64,000 nt of DNA from CANJXF01 sp043775015 (GTDB taxonomy: Bacteria; Verrucomicrobiota; Verrucomicrobiia; Limisphaerales; CANJXF01), in assembly GCA_043775015.1 (NCBI GenBank), contig JAYVSV010000003.1, forward strand, positions 10,201 through 74,200, written 5' to 3'. The translations under genes and the position numbers were made by a program. The notes below the pieces were generated by a model. That model was not told the DNA's origin, ran no database searches, and worked only from the letters and a program-made list of their open reading frames with translations. Below, in pieces: positions 16,174 to 25,521 of the stretch. How positions within the stretch are numbered: the stretch's first letter is position 1; the number at the start of each line of letters is the position of its first letter.

Positions 16174-17075
16174 GCGTTCGCCTTTAGAATTTTTGACGCG
16201 ACAAAAATTTCTTCGAGCGAAAGGGATTCGCAGAGCAACTCTTCGGGTTGACGTGAACGCAAACCTTCGAGCAGTTGTTCGCTGTTACCGTTGGCGAGGA
16301 TTTCCACTTCGCGGCCGGTTTGTTTCACATTCAATGCGCCAATTAAATTTCCAAGCTGTGGCGGCTCCGCGAAGCGCGCGCGGATTTTTTTGAAACGGTC
16401 GCGAGCAGCGTCGGCATCCATCGTCAAAAGTTCGCGGCCTCCTTCGATGATGGTGAATTGATCAATCAAACCTTCAAATTCTGAAATCAAATGAGTCGAA
16501 ACAAAAACGGTTCTGCGCGCGGCGTCGCCGGATTGGAAGGCACCGATGACGGTTTCGATGAATTCGCGGCGCACAATGGGATCGAGGCCGGAAGTAGGTT
16601 CGTCGAGCACGAGCAATTCGGGTTCGGGACAAATGGCGGCGATGAGCGCGAGTTGGGTCTTCTGCCCTTTCGACATCGAACTGGCTTTTTGCGTTTCGTT
16701 CAGACCGAAGCGGCGCAACAAATCAGATTCGATGTCGCGATTCCAATGTTTGCGGAAGGAGGCGAAGTAATTGAGCGAGTCGCGCACAGACATCCACGGA
16801 TAAAACGCGACGGCGTCCGGCACGTAGGCGAGGCGGGATTTCACGGCGACTTCATCGCGCTGCGGATTGAGGCCAAACACGCGCACGGAGCCGGACATGG
16901 GGCGCAGCAAATTCAACAGACATTTGATCGTGGTGGTTTTGCCCGCTCCATTGCGCCCGAAAAATCCGTAGCAACGACCGGGCAGCACTTTGAGGCTGAG
17001 GCCGTTCACGGCGTCCGTCTTGCCGTAGCGATGGTGGAGATTTTGGATTTCAATGATGGGAGTTTCGTTGGTCAT
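16170..17075 (-). CDS. ABC transporter ATP-binding protein
   Basis: 301 residues, starting at the ATG after an AGGA Shine-Dalgarno (MTNETPIIEIQNL); the frame is open further upstream but that part crosses a palindromic repeat. Walker A is FGRNGAGKTTT, the signature region reads SMSKGQKTQLALIAA, and Walker B is ELLVLDEPTSGLD followed by the H-loop STH. The C-terminal 80 residues resemble those of YtrB/CcmA-like ATPases. It powers the permease encoded next, and with the GntR gene upstream makes the classic ytr-type order regulator-ATPase-permease. Confidence 0.93.
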   Translation of the reverse strand: MTNETPIIEIQNLHHRYGKTDAVNGLSLKVLPGRCYGFFGRNGAGKTTTIKCLLNLLRPMSGSVRVFGLNPQRDEVAVKSRLAYVPDAVAFYPWMSVRDSLNYFASFRKHWNRDIESDLLRRFGLNETQKASSMSKGQKTQLALIAAICPEPELLVLDEPTSGLDPIVRREFIETVIGAFQSGDAARRTVFVSTHLISEFEGLIDQFTIIEGGRELLTMDADAARDRFKKIRARFAEPPQLGNLIGALNVKQTGREVEILANGNSEQLLEGLRSRQPEELLCESLSLEEIFVASKILKANA

Positions 17076-17103
17076 AAATTTTTCCTGGGAGCGTGTTTGA
17101 AAA

Positions 17104-17191
17104 GTAGCAGCCGAGGTAACGAGGCTCTGACTTGTCGGGCATCGTTTCGTGAAGCGCCGGAATATTTGAGCCTCGTTACCTCGGCTGCTAC
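17104..17191. repeat. Perfect 24-bp inverted repeat
   Basis: Arms 17104-17127 and 17168-17191 are exact complements (starting GTAGCAGCCGAGG) around a 40-bp loop. It separates the GntR gene from the ATPase gene inside one operon, so it could reduce read-through or protect mRNA ends. It looks like a member of a dispersed palindromic family and differs in sequence from the one at 13358. Confidence 0.8.
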
Positions 17192-17220
17192 GAATTTTGA
17201 ATGGGTTTTCACACTCATGT

Positions 17221-17628
17221 TTATTTATTTTTCTCGCTGGCGGAAATTTTGCGCTCGAAGAAATCCAACCGCTCGTCCACCAATTCCAAAAAAGCCTCGC
17301 GATCCACTTGGAGGTGATGCGCGGTGACAACGGCTTCATCGACTTCCTTGATCAGCAATTTCTGGCGGACTTGTTTGGTGAAGGGAGTTTTGTTGTCTTT
17401 GAGGAAGCAGCCTTTGCCGGGAAAATTCTCAATCACACCCTGGCTTTCCAATTCGTCGTAAGCTTTGGCCACGGTGTTGCGATTCACACGCAACTCTTCG
17501 GCGAGCGAGCGGATGGCGGGGAGCGGTTCACCGGGGCGCAACATCCCCGAAGCGGCGGCGTAACGCACCTGATCGACCAGTTGCAGATACACCGGCTTGC
17601 CCGCTTTGAAATCGATTTGAAAAATCAT
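17221..17628 (-). CDS. GntR-family regulator, YtrA type
   Basis: 135 residues: a winged helix-turn-helix (KPVYLQLVDQVRYAAASGML, then LAEELRVNRNTVAKAYDELE and GVIENFPGKGCFL) with only a short helical tail instead of a full ligand domain. This is the YtrA subfamily, whose genes usually sit at the head of ABC-transporter operons and repress them. Gene order fits. A 20-bp palindrome directly upstream is the probable autoregulatory operator. The effector is unknown; related systems respond to cell-wall-active compounds. Confidence 0.92.
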   Translation of the reverse strand: MIFQIDFKAGKPVYLQLVDQVRYAAASGMLRPGEPLPAIRSLAEELRVNRNTVAKAYDELESQGVIENFPGKGCFLKDNKTPFTKQVRQKLLIKEVDEAVVTAHHLQVDREAFLELVDERLDFFERKISASEKNK

Positions 17629-17639
17629 AATTTGCCTTG

Positions 17640-17659
17640 TGTCCTAGAACACTAGGACA
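17640..17659. promoter_or_regulatory. GntR (YtrA-type) operator palindrome
   Basis: TGTCCTAG and CTAGGACA are exact complements separated by AACA, ending 12 bp before the GntR start codon. The symmetry and spacing suit the dimeric regulator encoded next to it, which makes it the likely operator of the whole ABC operon. Confidence 0.7.
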
Positions 17660-17778
17660 GTTTAGAGAAAGTTGTCAAGCGGGAAATTTGCCCGCAACAC
17701 GCGGGCGGCGTCCGCAGAGAAATTTTGGTTGCCGACTTGATTGAACAGGCGGCAACTTGGCGCGTCTGAGAATTGCCA

Positions 17779-18990
17779 ATGAGTAACGAAAAACAGGACT
17801 TGCGCTCGCCAGCAGAACTTTCCGCGCTGGCTTCGTTTGATTTTCAATCGCGGACGCGGCTCGTTTTCGGAATCGGGAGCATCGGACGCGTCGGCGAATT
17901 CGCAAAAAATCTTCCGGCAAAAAAAATCCTCCTCGTCACAGACGCTGGAATCGTGACCGCTGGACATGCTGAATGCGTCCAAAAACTTCTGACCGCTGAA
18001 AAGCTCTCCGTTTTCGTTTTCGATCAGGTCCGCGAAAATCCGACGACACGCTGTGTCGATCGTTGTGTTGCGTTTGCCAAAGCAAATCAGATCGATGCGA
18101 TCGTTGGACTGGGCGGCGGCAGTTCGATGGACACGGCGAAGGGCTGCAATTTTCTCCTGACCAACGGCGGCGAGATGAAAGATTATTGGGGAGTTGGAAA
18201 AGCGACGAAGCCGATGTTGCCGCTCATTGCGATTCCGACAACGGCGGGGACGGGCAGCGAATGCCAGAGCGCGGCGTTGATCGCGGATGAGGTTACGCAT
18301 CAAAAAATGGCGTGTCTCGATCCAAAAGCTGCGGCCAGGATTGCGATTCTCGATCCGGCTTTGACGCTTTCGCAACCGCCGCGCGTGACCGCTTGTACTG
18401 GAATTGATGCGATTGCGCACGCCGTTGAAACCGCGGTCACGAAAAAGCGCAATCCAATTTCGCTTTTGTATTCGCATGAAGCGTTTCGATTGACGGCAAA
18501 CAACTTTTCCAAAGTGCTGCAAAACCCTCGCGATCTCGATGCGCGCGGGCGGGTTTTGCTCGGTGCGGCGTTTGCGGGAACAGCGATTGAAAACAGCATG
18601 CTCGGCGCGGCGCACTCGGCGGCGAATCCGCTGACGGCGCACAATGGAATGGTTCACGGGCAAGCGGTTGGATTGATTTTGCCGCATGTGGTTCGCTTCA
18701 ACGGCGAGCAATCCGAGGCGCGACAAAGTTACGCGAATCTCGCGCAGTTGGCAGGAATTTCATCCGCGCCAGATGATCGCAGGCGCTGGATGGATTTAAT
18801 CGAATGGCTTAAATCGACTTTGGTTTCGGCGCAGATGCCAACCTCGCTCGAAGAATGTGGAGTTGAGCCATCACAAATACCGAGTCTCGCCGACGAGGCC
18901 GCGCGGCAATGGACGGCGCAGTTCAATCCTAGAACGATGGAGAAAACAGATTTCGTTAGAATCTTCGAAAGCGCCTGGAGCGCAACTTAG
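17779..18990 (+). CDS. Iron-containing alcohol dehydrogenase
   Basis: 403 residues from ATG (a TTG two codons earlier is possible). GLGGGSSMDTAKG is the NAD(P) pyrophosphate-binding motif; TACTGIDAIAHAVETAV and HNGMVHGQAVGLILPHV supply the metal-binding histidines of the Fe-ADH superfamily. It reduces or oxidises short alcohols/aldehydes in the cytoplasm; relatives include lactaldehyde, 1,3-propanediol and butanol dehydrogenases, so the substrate is open. It is divergent from the GntR gene and may share the regulatory space there. Confidence 0.9.
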   Translation: MSNEKQDLRSPAELSALASFDFQSRTRLVFGIGSIGRVGEFAKNLPAKKILLVTDAGIVTAGHAECVQKLLTAEKLSVFVFDQVRENPTTRCVDRCVAFAKANQIDAIVGLGGGSSMDTAKGCNFLLTNGGEMKDYWGVGKATKPMLPLIAIPTTAGTGSECQSAALIADEVTHQKMACLDPKAAARIAILDPALTLSQPPRVTACTGIDAIAHAVETAVTKKRNPISLLYSHEAFRLTANNFSKVLQNPRDLDARGRVLLGAAFAGTAIENSMLGAAHSAANPLTAHNGMVHGQAVGLILPHVVRFNGEQSEARQSYANLAQLAGISSAPDDRRRWMDLIEWLKSTLVSAQMPTSLEECGVEPSQIPSLADEAARQWTAQFNPRTMEKTDFVRIFESAWSAT

Positions 18991-19017
18991 TCCCATCGCA
19001 AATCAGCCAAAGTGCGA

Positions 19018-19401
19018 TTATTTCGCGTCGGACTTATCCACGATTTGCAGTTTGTATTCGCGGGACAATTTGCTGTCGGGCAGAGGCTGCGGAATTGCGT
19101 TGTAATTGAAATCGAATTTAAAGCGGTAGATAACCGCACCCTTGTCCGCCGGAATTGGGACGAGGGTTTCCCAGCGATTACGCATCAAGGAAGTCCTGCG
19201 CATGGGATAACTTTCCATTCCTACCACGACCGAGGGTTTCATCGACTCTTCGCGAATGGTTTGCTGGCGGGAATCCCACACCGCTTCCACGGGATAGAGT
19301 CCCGTGGCGTTACGCGTTTGTTGGGTCGGGGTTAAATTCGTGATCGTGCTGCAACCGGCGAACAGCAACGGCATCAAGGAAAGTAAAAGAAATTTTTTCA
19401 T
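19018..19401 (-). CDS. Small predicted lipoprotein
   Basis: 127 residues from the internal ATG that begins a lipoprotein signal (MKKFLLLSLMPLLFAGC); 33 further upstream codons are open but lack signal-peptide character. The lipobox Cys is at residue 17. The mature part (GLYPVEAVWDSRQQTIREESMKPSVVVG, then a strand-rich half ending KLQIVDKS) is not a family I can name. It should be membrane-anchored by its lipid. Confidence 0.72.
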   Translation of the reverse strand: MKKFLLLSLMPLLFAGCSTITNLTPTQQTRNATGLYPVEAVWDSRQQTIREESMKPSVVVGMESYPMRRTSLMRNRWETLVPIPADKGAVIYRFKFDFNYNAIPQPLPDSKLSREYKLQIVDKSDAK

Positions 19402-19564
19402 ATTCGTCTCTGTTCGGAGGTTCGCAAAGCGGCTGCTGCTTGTAAAGTTGGTTTTCGAATATCGCTTTGTGGAAACACGGCGGCCTTGCGGAAAATTCAT
19501 TTTCAGTTTGACCGCTCTGATAAGGGACGGGTAGCTTGCGCCCTCTAATTACAGAAATTTACTT

Positions 19565-21280
19565 ATGATCGGAACGATTCGGCGTCATCAGCAGTGGCTT
19601 TGGATAATTATCATTTTGGCAATTATCGTCAGCTTTGTGGTTTATTTTTCTCCAACGAAAACGGGGGTTTTCGACCGTGAGAACAGCTATAACTTTGGCT
19701 CGATCAAAGGTCGGCCCATCACGCGGGATCAATTCCGTGATGCCCAGGGTGAAATCCAGATTTTCTATTTCCTGCGTTTCGGGAAATGGCTGACGCCCGA
19801 AGATTCTGCGAAAACCGGCTTCGATCTTGAGCGCGAATCTTACAATCGCCTTCTCCTCATCGAAAAATTGAAGGAAATCAATGTGCAACCCACCACCGAA
19901 GCGGCGGCCAAGTGGATTGGCGAAATTTTTCGCGGCGGCACCGAGCAAGTTTTTCCGATGGAGCGATACCAGGCGTTCGTCAAAACAGAGTTGAGTCCGC
20001 ATGGTTTGACGGCGGAAGATTTCTCTCGTTTTGCAAGCCATCAAGTCGGCCAGCAGCATCTCATTTCCGTTTATGGGCTTGGCGGAAAAATGATTACGCC
20101 GCAGGAAGCGGAATCGTTTTATCGCCGTCTCAACGAGCCGTTGTCCACGGAGGCGGTTTTCTTTTCAGCGACGAACTACGTGAGCAAAGTTTCGCTCACC
20201 CCCGCAGCACTGGGACAATTCTACACCAACAACATGGCGGAATATCGTTTACCCGAACGAGTGCAGGTCAACTACGTGAAATGGGAACTGACGAATTTCC
20301 TCGCGGAAGCGGACAAGGAACTGGGCAAAATCACGAACCTTTCCCAGCGACTTGAAGCCGCTTACTTCGATCGGGGCGGCACCAACCAATTTAAAGATGC
20401 GACTGGAAAACCGCTCTCGCTTGAAGCTGCGAAAGCCAAAATTAAAGACGATGAACGACACGCCATTTCTGGAATTCTAGCGCGAAAACAAGCGACCGAA
20501 TTCCTGGCCGAATTGTTCCAAGGTCACGATGAGAAAAACCCGTTCAAGCCCGATGATCTCGAGAAAGTTGCAAAAGCCAAAGGTCTGACAATGAAAACGA
20601 CCGCACCATTTAATCAAATGAATGGCGCGAGCGAATTGAAAGTTTCTCCGGCATTTGTGCAAACGGCGTTTCGTTTGAGAAATGACGATGTCGAAGATAA
20701 AGCGCGCGAACTTCTTTATCCATCCTCCCCTGTTCTCGCGGAAGACGCCGTTTATGCGATCGGTTTCAATCAACGTTTTCCAAGCGAAAATCAGACATTT
20801 GAAAAAGTTCGCGATCAGGTCACCGCCGATTTCAAAGCCGATGAATCACTAAAGCTCGCGCGTCAGGCCGGACAAAGTTTTGGCAGCACGCTCACCAATA
20901 GCGCGGCGTCCGGCAAATCATTTGCGGAACTCGCCGGACAGAGCCAGTTGCAACTGTCCACCATTCCGACATTTTCACTCAGCACCCGCAGTCTTCCTGA
21001 ACTCGGCGACGGACGCAGCCTCGAAACGTTGCAAAATGTCGCGTCCAGTTTAGCTCCCGGAAAAACGAGTCCGTTCATCCCAACGACTGAAGGCGGATTA
21101 GTAATGCATTTTAAAGCAAAACTTCCCGTGGACGAAACCAAATTGAAAATAGAAATGCCCGACTTTCTTGCGCGCCAGCGCGAGCAGCGCATGTCCGCAG
21201 CTTTCAGCGAATGGTTTCAAAAGTTGCCGGAAGAAATGAAATTGGTCATTCCATCGAAAACTTCCGGTGGTAAATCTTAG
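19565..21280 (+). CDS. Membrane-anchored SurA/PpiD-like folding factor
   Basis: 571 residues with one N-terminal membrane helix (HQQWLWIIIILAIIVSFVVYF) followed by a long helical exported part. The NSYNFGSIKGRPITRDQFRDA segment and the helices after it match the SurA-type N-terminal chaperone domain found in PpiD. A parvulin domain around residues 270-400 is not clear from motifs, so isomerase activity is uncertain. Such proteins help fold or escort outer-membrane and secreted proteins. It is followed 27 bp later by an RluA gene. Confidence 0.72.
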   Translation: MIGTIRRHQQWLWIIIILAIIVSFVVYFSPTKTGVFDRENSYNFGSIKGRPITRDQFRDAQGEIQIFYFLRFGKWLTPEDSAKTGFDLERESYNRLLLIEKLKEINVQPTTEAAAKWIGEIFRGGTEQVFPMERYQAFVKTELSPHGLTAEDFSRFASHQVGQQHLISVYGLGGKMITPQEAESFYRRLNEPLSTEAVFFSATNYVSKVSLTPAALGQFYTNNMAEYRLPERVQVNYVKWELTNFLAEADKELGKITNLSQRLEAAYFDRGGTNQFKDATGKPLSLEAAKAKIKDDERHAISGILARKQATEFLAELFQGHDEKNPFKPDDLEKVAKAKGLTMKTTAPFNQMNGASELKVSPAFVQTAFRLRNDDVEDKARELLYPSSPVLAEDAVYAIGFNQRFPSENQTFEKVRDQVTADFKADESLKLARQAGQSFGSTLTNSAASGKSFAELAGQSQLQLSTIPTFSLSTRSLPELGDGRSLETLQNVASSLAPGKTSPFIPTTEGGLVMHFKAKLPVDETKLKIEMPDFLARQREQRMSAAFSEWFQKLPEEMKLVIPSKTSGGKS

Positions 21281-21307
21281 GGGCCTGGCGCACGTTCACA
21301 GAATATT

Positions 21308-22111
21308 GTGAGCGACGTCATTAAACTATCTTCGCCGGCTACCCGCGAATTCTGGGAGGTTCCGATTTTATTCGAGGACGAGCACTTGCTTGCCCTGAGC
21401 AAACCAGCACGACTGCTCACTTCGCCCGATCGCTATGATCCCGACCGGACCAACCTGATGAAACTGCTCCACCACGACCTCGAACGCGGAGCGCCGTGGG
21501 CCAAAAAACGCATTGGACTTACTTATTTGATGAACGCGCACCGGCTCGATTTCGAAATGACCGGCATCATTCTCCTTGCGAAAACAAAACCCGACTTGGT
21601 CGCCCTGGCCAATCTATTTGGCTCGGAGAAACCGCTAAAAACCTACGCCGCCCTCGTTCGCGGATCGATGCATCAGGATACATTTGAAGTGAACGCCAAG
21701 ATTGCACCGCATCCATTGAAAACTGGTGTGATGCGCATCGACGAAAGAAGCGGAAAACGTTCTCGCACCGAATTCACCGTGCGCGAACGATTCAAAGGCT
21801 ATTCACTTTTGCAATGCCGTCCGCTCACGGGACGGACGCATCAAATTCGCGTTCATCTGCAACATCTTGGCTTATCCGTCCTTGGCGACAGCACCTACGG
21901 CGGTCCGCAGTTACTGCTCTCATCACTGAAAAAAGATTTTCATTTGAAGCCGAAAAAAGTAGAACGCCCTCTCATCTCAACGCTTGCGTTACACGCGGAA
22001 AAATTGGTGTTGCCCCATCCGGTGACAGGAAATGAGATCACGATTGAAGCTCCCTGGCCGAATGATTTAAAAGTAGCGGTGAAATACCTGCGACTCCACG
22101 CATCTGTGTAG
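21308..22111 (+). CDS. RluA-family pseudouridine synthase
   Basis: 267 residues starting at GTG. The catalytic motif is HRLDFEMTG (Asp modifies uridine), with LTGRTHQIRVHLQHLGLSVLGDSTYGG later on; both are diagnostic of the RluA/RluC/RluD family, which converts uridines of 23S rRNA or tRNA. No S4 domain is visible before the catalytic domain, so the target nucleotide cannot be assigned. It is convergent with argF, 19 bp apart. Confidence 0.92.
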   Translation: MSDVIKLSSPATREFWEVPILFEDEHLLALSKPARLLTSPDRYDPDRTNLMKLLHHDLERGAPWAKKRIGLTYLMNAHRLDFEMTGIILLAKTKPDLVALANLFGSEKPLKTYAALVRGSMHQDTFEVNAKIAPHPLKTGVMRIDERSGKRSRTEFTVRERFKGYSLLQCRPLTGRTHQIRVHLQHLGLSVLGDSTYGGPQLLLSSLKKDFHLKPKKVERPLISTLALHAEKLVLPHPVTGNEITIEAPWPNDLKVAVKYLRLHASV

Positions 22112-22130
22112 CACCTGGCTCCGGCCAGCG

Positions 22131-23027
22131 CTATCCGACGATCCAACTCAGAATCGTCTTTTGCACGTGCAAGCGATTCTCCGCTTCGTCAAAAATAGTT
22201 TGCGCATGGGCTTCGAATGTTTCTTCGTCGATTTCTTTACCACGATACGCTGGCAGGCAATGCATCACCAACGCATCGCGCTTGGCGAGTTTCAGCAGCG
22301 ACTGGTTGATTTGATAACCAGCCAACTGTCGAATGCGCTCCGCCGATTCCGCTTCTTTACCCATGGAAATCCAGACGTCGGTGTAGAGAACATCGGCGTT
22401 TTCTGCCGCAGCTTTTAGATCTTCTGTGACAATAATTTTTCCGCCCGCACGTTTCAGAATTTCAGGAGCTGGTTGGAAATTTTTCGGGGCGGCAATGCGC
22501 AATTCAAAACCAAGTTTCGCTGCCGCGAAAATCCACGAGACCGGCATGTTGCACGCGCCGTCGCCGATGAACGTCACCACTTTCCCCGCGATCGGCCCAC
22601 GCTTCTCCTGGAAGGTAAAAATATCGGCCAACACCTGGCAGGGATGTTCGTCGTCGGTCAACGCGTTGATCGTCGGGATATTTGAAAACGCGGCAAACTC
22701 TTCAACATCGCTCTGCGCAAAGGTCCGAATAATTGCGCCGTGAATCATCCGCCCCAGCACGCGCGCGGTGTCTTTGATCGGTTCACCGCGTCCGAGTTGA
22801 ATGTCATTCGCATTCAGGAACAGCGCGTTACCACCCAGTTCTCGAACTCCCACCTCAAACGAAACCCGCGTTCGCGTGGAAGATTTGGAAAAAATCAAAC
22901 CCCAGGTCTTTCCGCGCAGCGGCTGCTCTGTTTCCCTGCCGCGCTTTTGTTTGACCAGCGTTGTTGCCGACAAAATTTGCTCCATGTCAGCGCGCCCCAA
23001 ATTTTCCATGCTCAAGAGATGTTTCAT
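22131..23027 (-). CDS. argF: Ornithine carbamoyltransferase
   Basis: 298 residues. SKSSTRTRVSFEVG is the carbamoyl-phosphate site and HCLPAYRGKE the ornithine-binding HCLP motif of ornithine (rather than aspartate) transcarbamylases. It converts ornithine and carbamoyl phosphate to citrulline. It is the last gene of the leftward arginine operon, 3 bp after argD. Confidence 0.96.
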   Translation of the reverse strand: MKHLLSMENLGRADMEQILSATTLVKQKRGRETEQPLRGKTWGLIFSKSSTRTRVSFEVGVRELGGNALFLNANDIQLGRGEPIKDTARVLGRMIHGAIIRTFAQSDVEEFAAFSNIPTINALTDDEHPCQVLADIFTFQEKRGPIAGKVVTFIGDGACNMPVSWIFAAAKLGFELRIAAPKNFQPAPEILKRAGGKIIVTEDLKAAAENADVLYTDVWISMGKEAESAERIRQLAGYQINQSLLKLAKRDALVMHCLPAYRGKEIDEETFEAHAQTIFDEAENRLHVQKTILSWIVG

Positions 23028-23030
23028 AAT

Positions 23031-24317
23031 TTACTGGAGCAGCTTCTTCAGCGTCGATTCGATGATTACAATTCCGTGCTCCGCCTCTTCGCGGCGCAAA
23101 TTCAGCGGTGGCAGGAAACGAATCACCTGCGTGCCGGAAGGAATCGCGAGCATGCCCGCCTCGTGCAAACGGACGACAAATTGCATCGCGTGTGATTTTT
23201 CACTGGAAGCAAATGCAGGAATTCTTTCAGCGAGCTCGAGACCGATCAACATCCCGAAACCGCGCGCTGTTTTAATGACTTGCGGAAATTCCCGGGCGAG
23301 TCGGAGCAATTCGTTTTTCAGGAAATCTCCCACGCTCCGAGCATTGTCTGCGATCTTTTCGCGCTCGATCACTTCAAAAACCTTCAGTGCCACGGCACAC
23401 GCCAGCGGACTGCCGCCGTACGTGGAACCATGCGAACCCGCGCTCAAAAAATCCGCGAACGGCTGGCGCACCCAAAATGCGCCGATGGGAAATCCGCCAC
23501 CGAGTGATTTCGCCATCGCAATTCCGTCCGGCAAAAATGTTTCCGCTCCTGGAATGTTTTCCAAAATGCGTTGGTAGCTTTGATTGCGGCCCGTTCGAAA
23601 ATGTCCGCACTGCACACTGTCCATCAGCAACAGCAGCTTCTTTTCGTCACACAGTTTGCGCAAGCCAAGCAGATACTCGGGCGACGCCGCCGTGATTCCG
23701 CCTTCGCCCTGGACGCCTTCGATCATGATGGCGACGGTCGCGGGAGAAATAGCGTTGCGCATCGCCTCCACGTCATTGTAGGGCACGTGACGGAAGCCGG
23801 TCATCATCGGCTCAAAACCCTTTTTGACTTTGTCCTGACCCGTGGCGGAAATTCCGGCGAGCGTGCGGCCGTGAAAAGAATTTTGCGCGGTGAGGATTTC
23901 AAAACGTCCTTCGTCATGACCGAATTTCCGCGCGAGCTTGAATAAACCTTCGTTGGCTTCGGCGCCGCTGTTGGAAAAAAATATTTTCCCAGGCCCGATG
24001 GCATTGACGAGCTTTTCGGCAAGGTGTCCTTGCGGTTCGTTGAAATAAAGATTGGAAGTGTGAACCAATTTTTTGGACTGCTCGATCAGGGCCTCGGTCA
24101 TTGCTGGATGCGCGTGACCCAGCGAGGAAACGGCGATGCCGCCGCCAAAATCAAGATAGCGTTTCCCAACAATATCCCAGACATAGCTTCCGTTTCCGTG
24201 ACTCAGCACGAGTTCAAAACGCGCGTAGCTGGGAACAACATTTCTGTCGAACAGACCTTTGATCGCAGCAACGTCGTTGCGAACGATTGCAGGTGGTGGA
24301 GGAACAATGTCTTTCAT
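23031..24317 (-). CDS. argD: Acetylornithine aminotransferase
   Basis: 428 residues, class III PLP aminotransferase. FFSNSGAEANEGLFKLARK is the phosphate-binding part and AMAKSLGGGFPIGAF contains the Schiff-base lysine. It transfers an amino group from glutamate to N-acetylglutamate semialdehyde. Spacing to argB (1 bp) and argF (3 bp) shows a tight operon. Relatives can also act on succinyl-diaminopimelate or ornithine, but context fixes the role. Confidence 0.95.
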   Translation of the reverse strand: MKDIVPPPPAIVRNDVAAIKGLFDRNVVPSYARFELVLSHGNGSYVWDIVGKRYLDFGGGIAVSSLGHAHPAMTEALIEQSKKLVHTSNLYFNEPQGHLAEKLVNAIGPGKIFFSNSGAEANEGLFKLARKFGHDEGRFEILTAQNSFHGRTLAGISATGQDKVKKGFEPMMTGFRHVPYNDVEAMRNAISPATVAIMIEGVQGEGGITAASPEYLLGLRKLCDEKKLLLLMDSVQCGHFRTGRNQSYQRILENIPGAETFLPDGIAMAKSLGGGFPIGAFWVRQPFADFLSAGSHGSTYGGSPLACAVALKVFEVIEREKIADNARSVGDFLKNELLRLAREFPQVIKTARGFGMLIGLELAERIPAFASSEKSHAMQFVVRLHEAGMLAIPSGTQVIRFLPPLNLRREEAEHGIVIIESTLKKLLQ

Positions 24318-24318
24318 T

Positions 24319-25194
24319 TTAAATTACAATTTCAGTGCCGATTCCTGCATCAGTGAAAATTTCCAGCAGCACGGAATGTTGAACCCGGCCATCCACAAAA
24401 GAAACTTTTTCCACGCCAGCCGTAATCGCGACAACGGCGCTATCCACCTTTGGAATCATTCCTTTGTCGATCACACCGGTTTTTTTCAATCCGTCCACTT
24501 CGGAAATTTGCAGGTGCGAAATCACGGTGGACGGATCTTTCGGATCACGCATCAAACCTGGAACGTCGCTCATGAAAACAAGTCGTTTCGCCTTCAGCGC
24601 GATCGCGACCTGCGCCGCCGCAACATCCGCATTGCAGTTGTAAATTTTCCCGTCTTCACCGAGTGCGGTTGGACTGATGACCGGTGTGATACCCTGCTTG
24701 ATACAGGCAAGCAGCGGCGCAGTGTTCACTTTAAAAACTTCACCGACGTAACCGATGTCGAGTGGTTGTCCCTGCGAATCTTTGAGAAAAGTTTTTTGAC
24801 ATTTGAAAATTTCTGTTCCAGAGAAACCTTTGGCCGCGCCGCCGAGGGAATTGATCGTCGCGACAATCTCTGGATTGATTTCAGAAGAAAGAACGTCGTC
24901 CACAATCTTCACCGTCGCCTCATCGGTCACGCGCTGGCCTTGAATGAAACTGGCTTTCAATCCCGCCGCTTCCATCGCGCGAGTGATTGCTTTGCCGCCG
25001 CCGTGAACGACCACCGGATTAATTTCGACTGCTTCAAGAAAAACAATGTCGCGCGCCACGCCATTGCGAATCGCCGCGTCCGGGGAATCCATAAAACTTC
25101 CGCCGTATTTCACGACGAACGTTTCGCCGCTGAATTTCTGAATGTAAGGCAACGCTTCAAGCAACGTCGCGGCTTTGGAGATGAGGTCTTGCAT
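24319..25194 (-). CDS. argB: Acetylglutamate kinase
   Basis: 291 residues of the amino-acid kinase family: FVVKYGGSFMDSP is the phosphate-binding start, VVHGGGKAI the second glycine loop, and VPGLMRDPKDPSTVIS the metal/ATP part. It phosphorylates N-acetylglutamate, the second step of arginine synthesis and often the feedback-controlled one. It begins 3 bp after the ParE toxin gene. A diverged copy of its first 31 codons lies on the other side of the TA pair, so this intact 5' end may be of foreign origin. Confidence 0.96.
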   Translation of the reverse strand: MQDLISKAATLLEALPYIQKFSGETFVVKYGGSFMDSPDAAIRNGVARDIVFLEAVEINPVVVHGGGKAITRAMEAAGLKASFIQGQRVTDEATVKIVDDVLSSEINPEIVATINSLGGAAKGFSGTEIFKCQKTFLKDSQGQPLDIGYVGEVFKVNTAPLLACIKQGITPVISPTALGEDGKIYNCNADVAAAQVAIALKAKRLVFMSDVPGLMRDPKDPSTVISHLQISEVDGLKKTGVIDKGMIPKVDSAVVAITAGVEKVSFVDGRVQHSVLLEIFTDAGIGTEIVI

Positions 25195-25197
25195 GAG

Positions 25198-25521
25198 TTA
25201 AATGAAAAACGAAGCCGGGTTTGCGCGCCAGTTTTGTGCGCCGTAGATGACACGCAGAATTTCAATCTCTTTTTCCAATCCGCGATAAAAAACCAACCAA
25301 CGATTGAAAGGTGGTGGCAGGACGCTGAAGCGAACGCCGGCGAGACGGCGATGTTTCAATCGCGCCATCGGGCCGGATTCAGGAAATTTCGCCAATCGGT
25401 CAAACGCTTTGAAGGTTGCGTCCAAAAAACACCGTGCTGCTTTCGGATTGTCCGCAAAAATCCAGCGTGCGCCTTCCACCAGGTCATGGTCGGCTTTCGG
25501 CTTGGTGCGATAGCCGCTCAT
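25198..25521 (-). CDS. ParE/RelE-superfamily toxin
   Basis: 107 residues. KADHDLVEGARWIFADNPKA, FPESGPMAR and RWLVFYRGLEKEIEILRVIYGAQNW follow the ParE pattern (helical hairpin then beta sheet). ParE toxins poison gyrase; RelE toxins cut mRNA. The catalytic basic residues of RelE are not obvious, so ParE is favoured. It overlaps the antitoxin by 4 bp and sits inside the arginine operon. Confidence 0.85.
   Translation of the reverse strand: MSGYRTKPKADHDLVEGARWIFADNPKAARCFLDATFKAFDRLAKFPESGPMARLKHRRLAGVRFSVLPPPFNRWLVFYRGLEKEIEILRVIYGAQNWRANPASFFI

Noticed and set aside
17104..17191. Ordinary rho-independent terminator
   Set aside because: The loop is 40 bp and no T-run follows either arm; a dispersed palindromic repeat fits better.
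16491..17327. A 278-codon open frame opposite the ABC ATPase gene
   Set aside because: Antisense of the Walker-motif gene; also runs through an inverted repeat.
22801..23577. A 258-codon open frame opposite argF/argD
   Set aside because: Ser/Arg-rich antisense shadow of two clear enzymes with no motif of its own.
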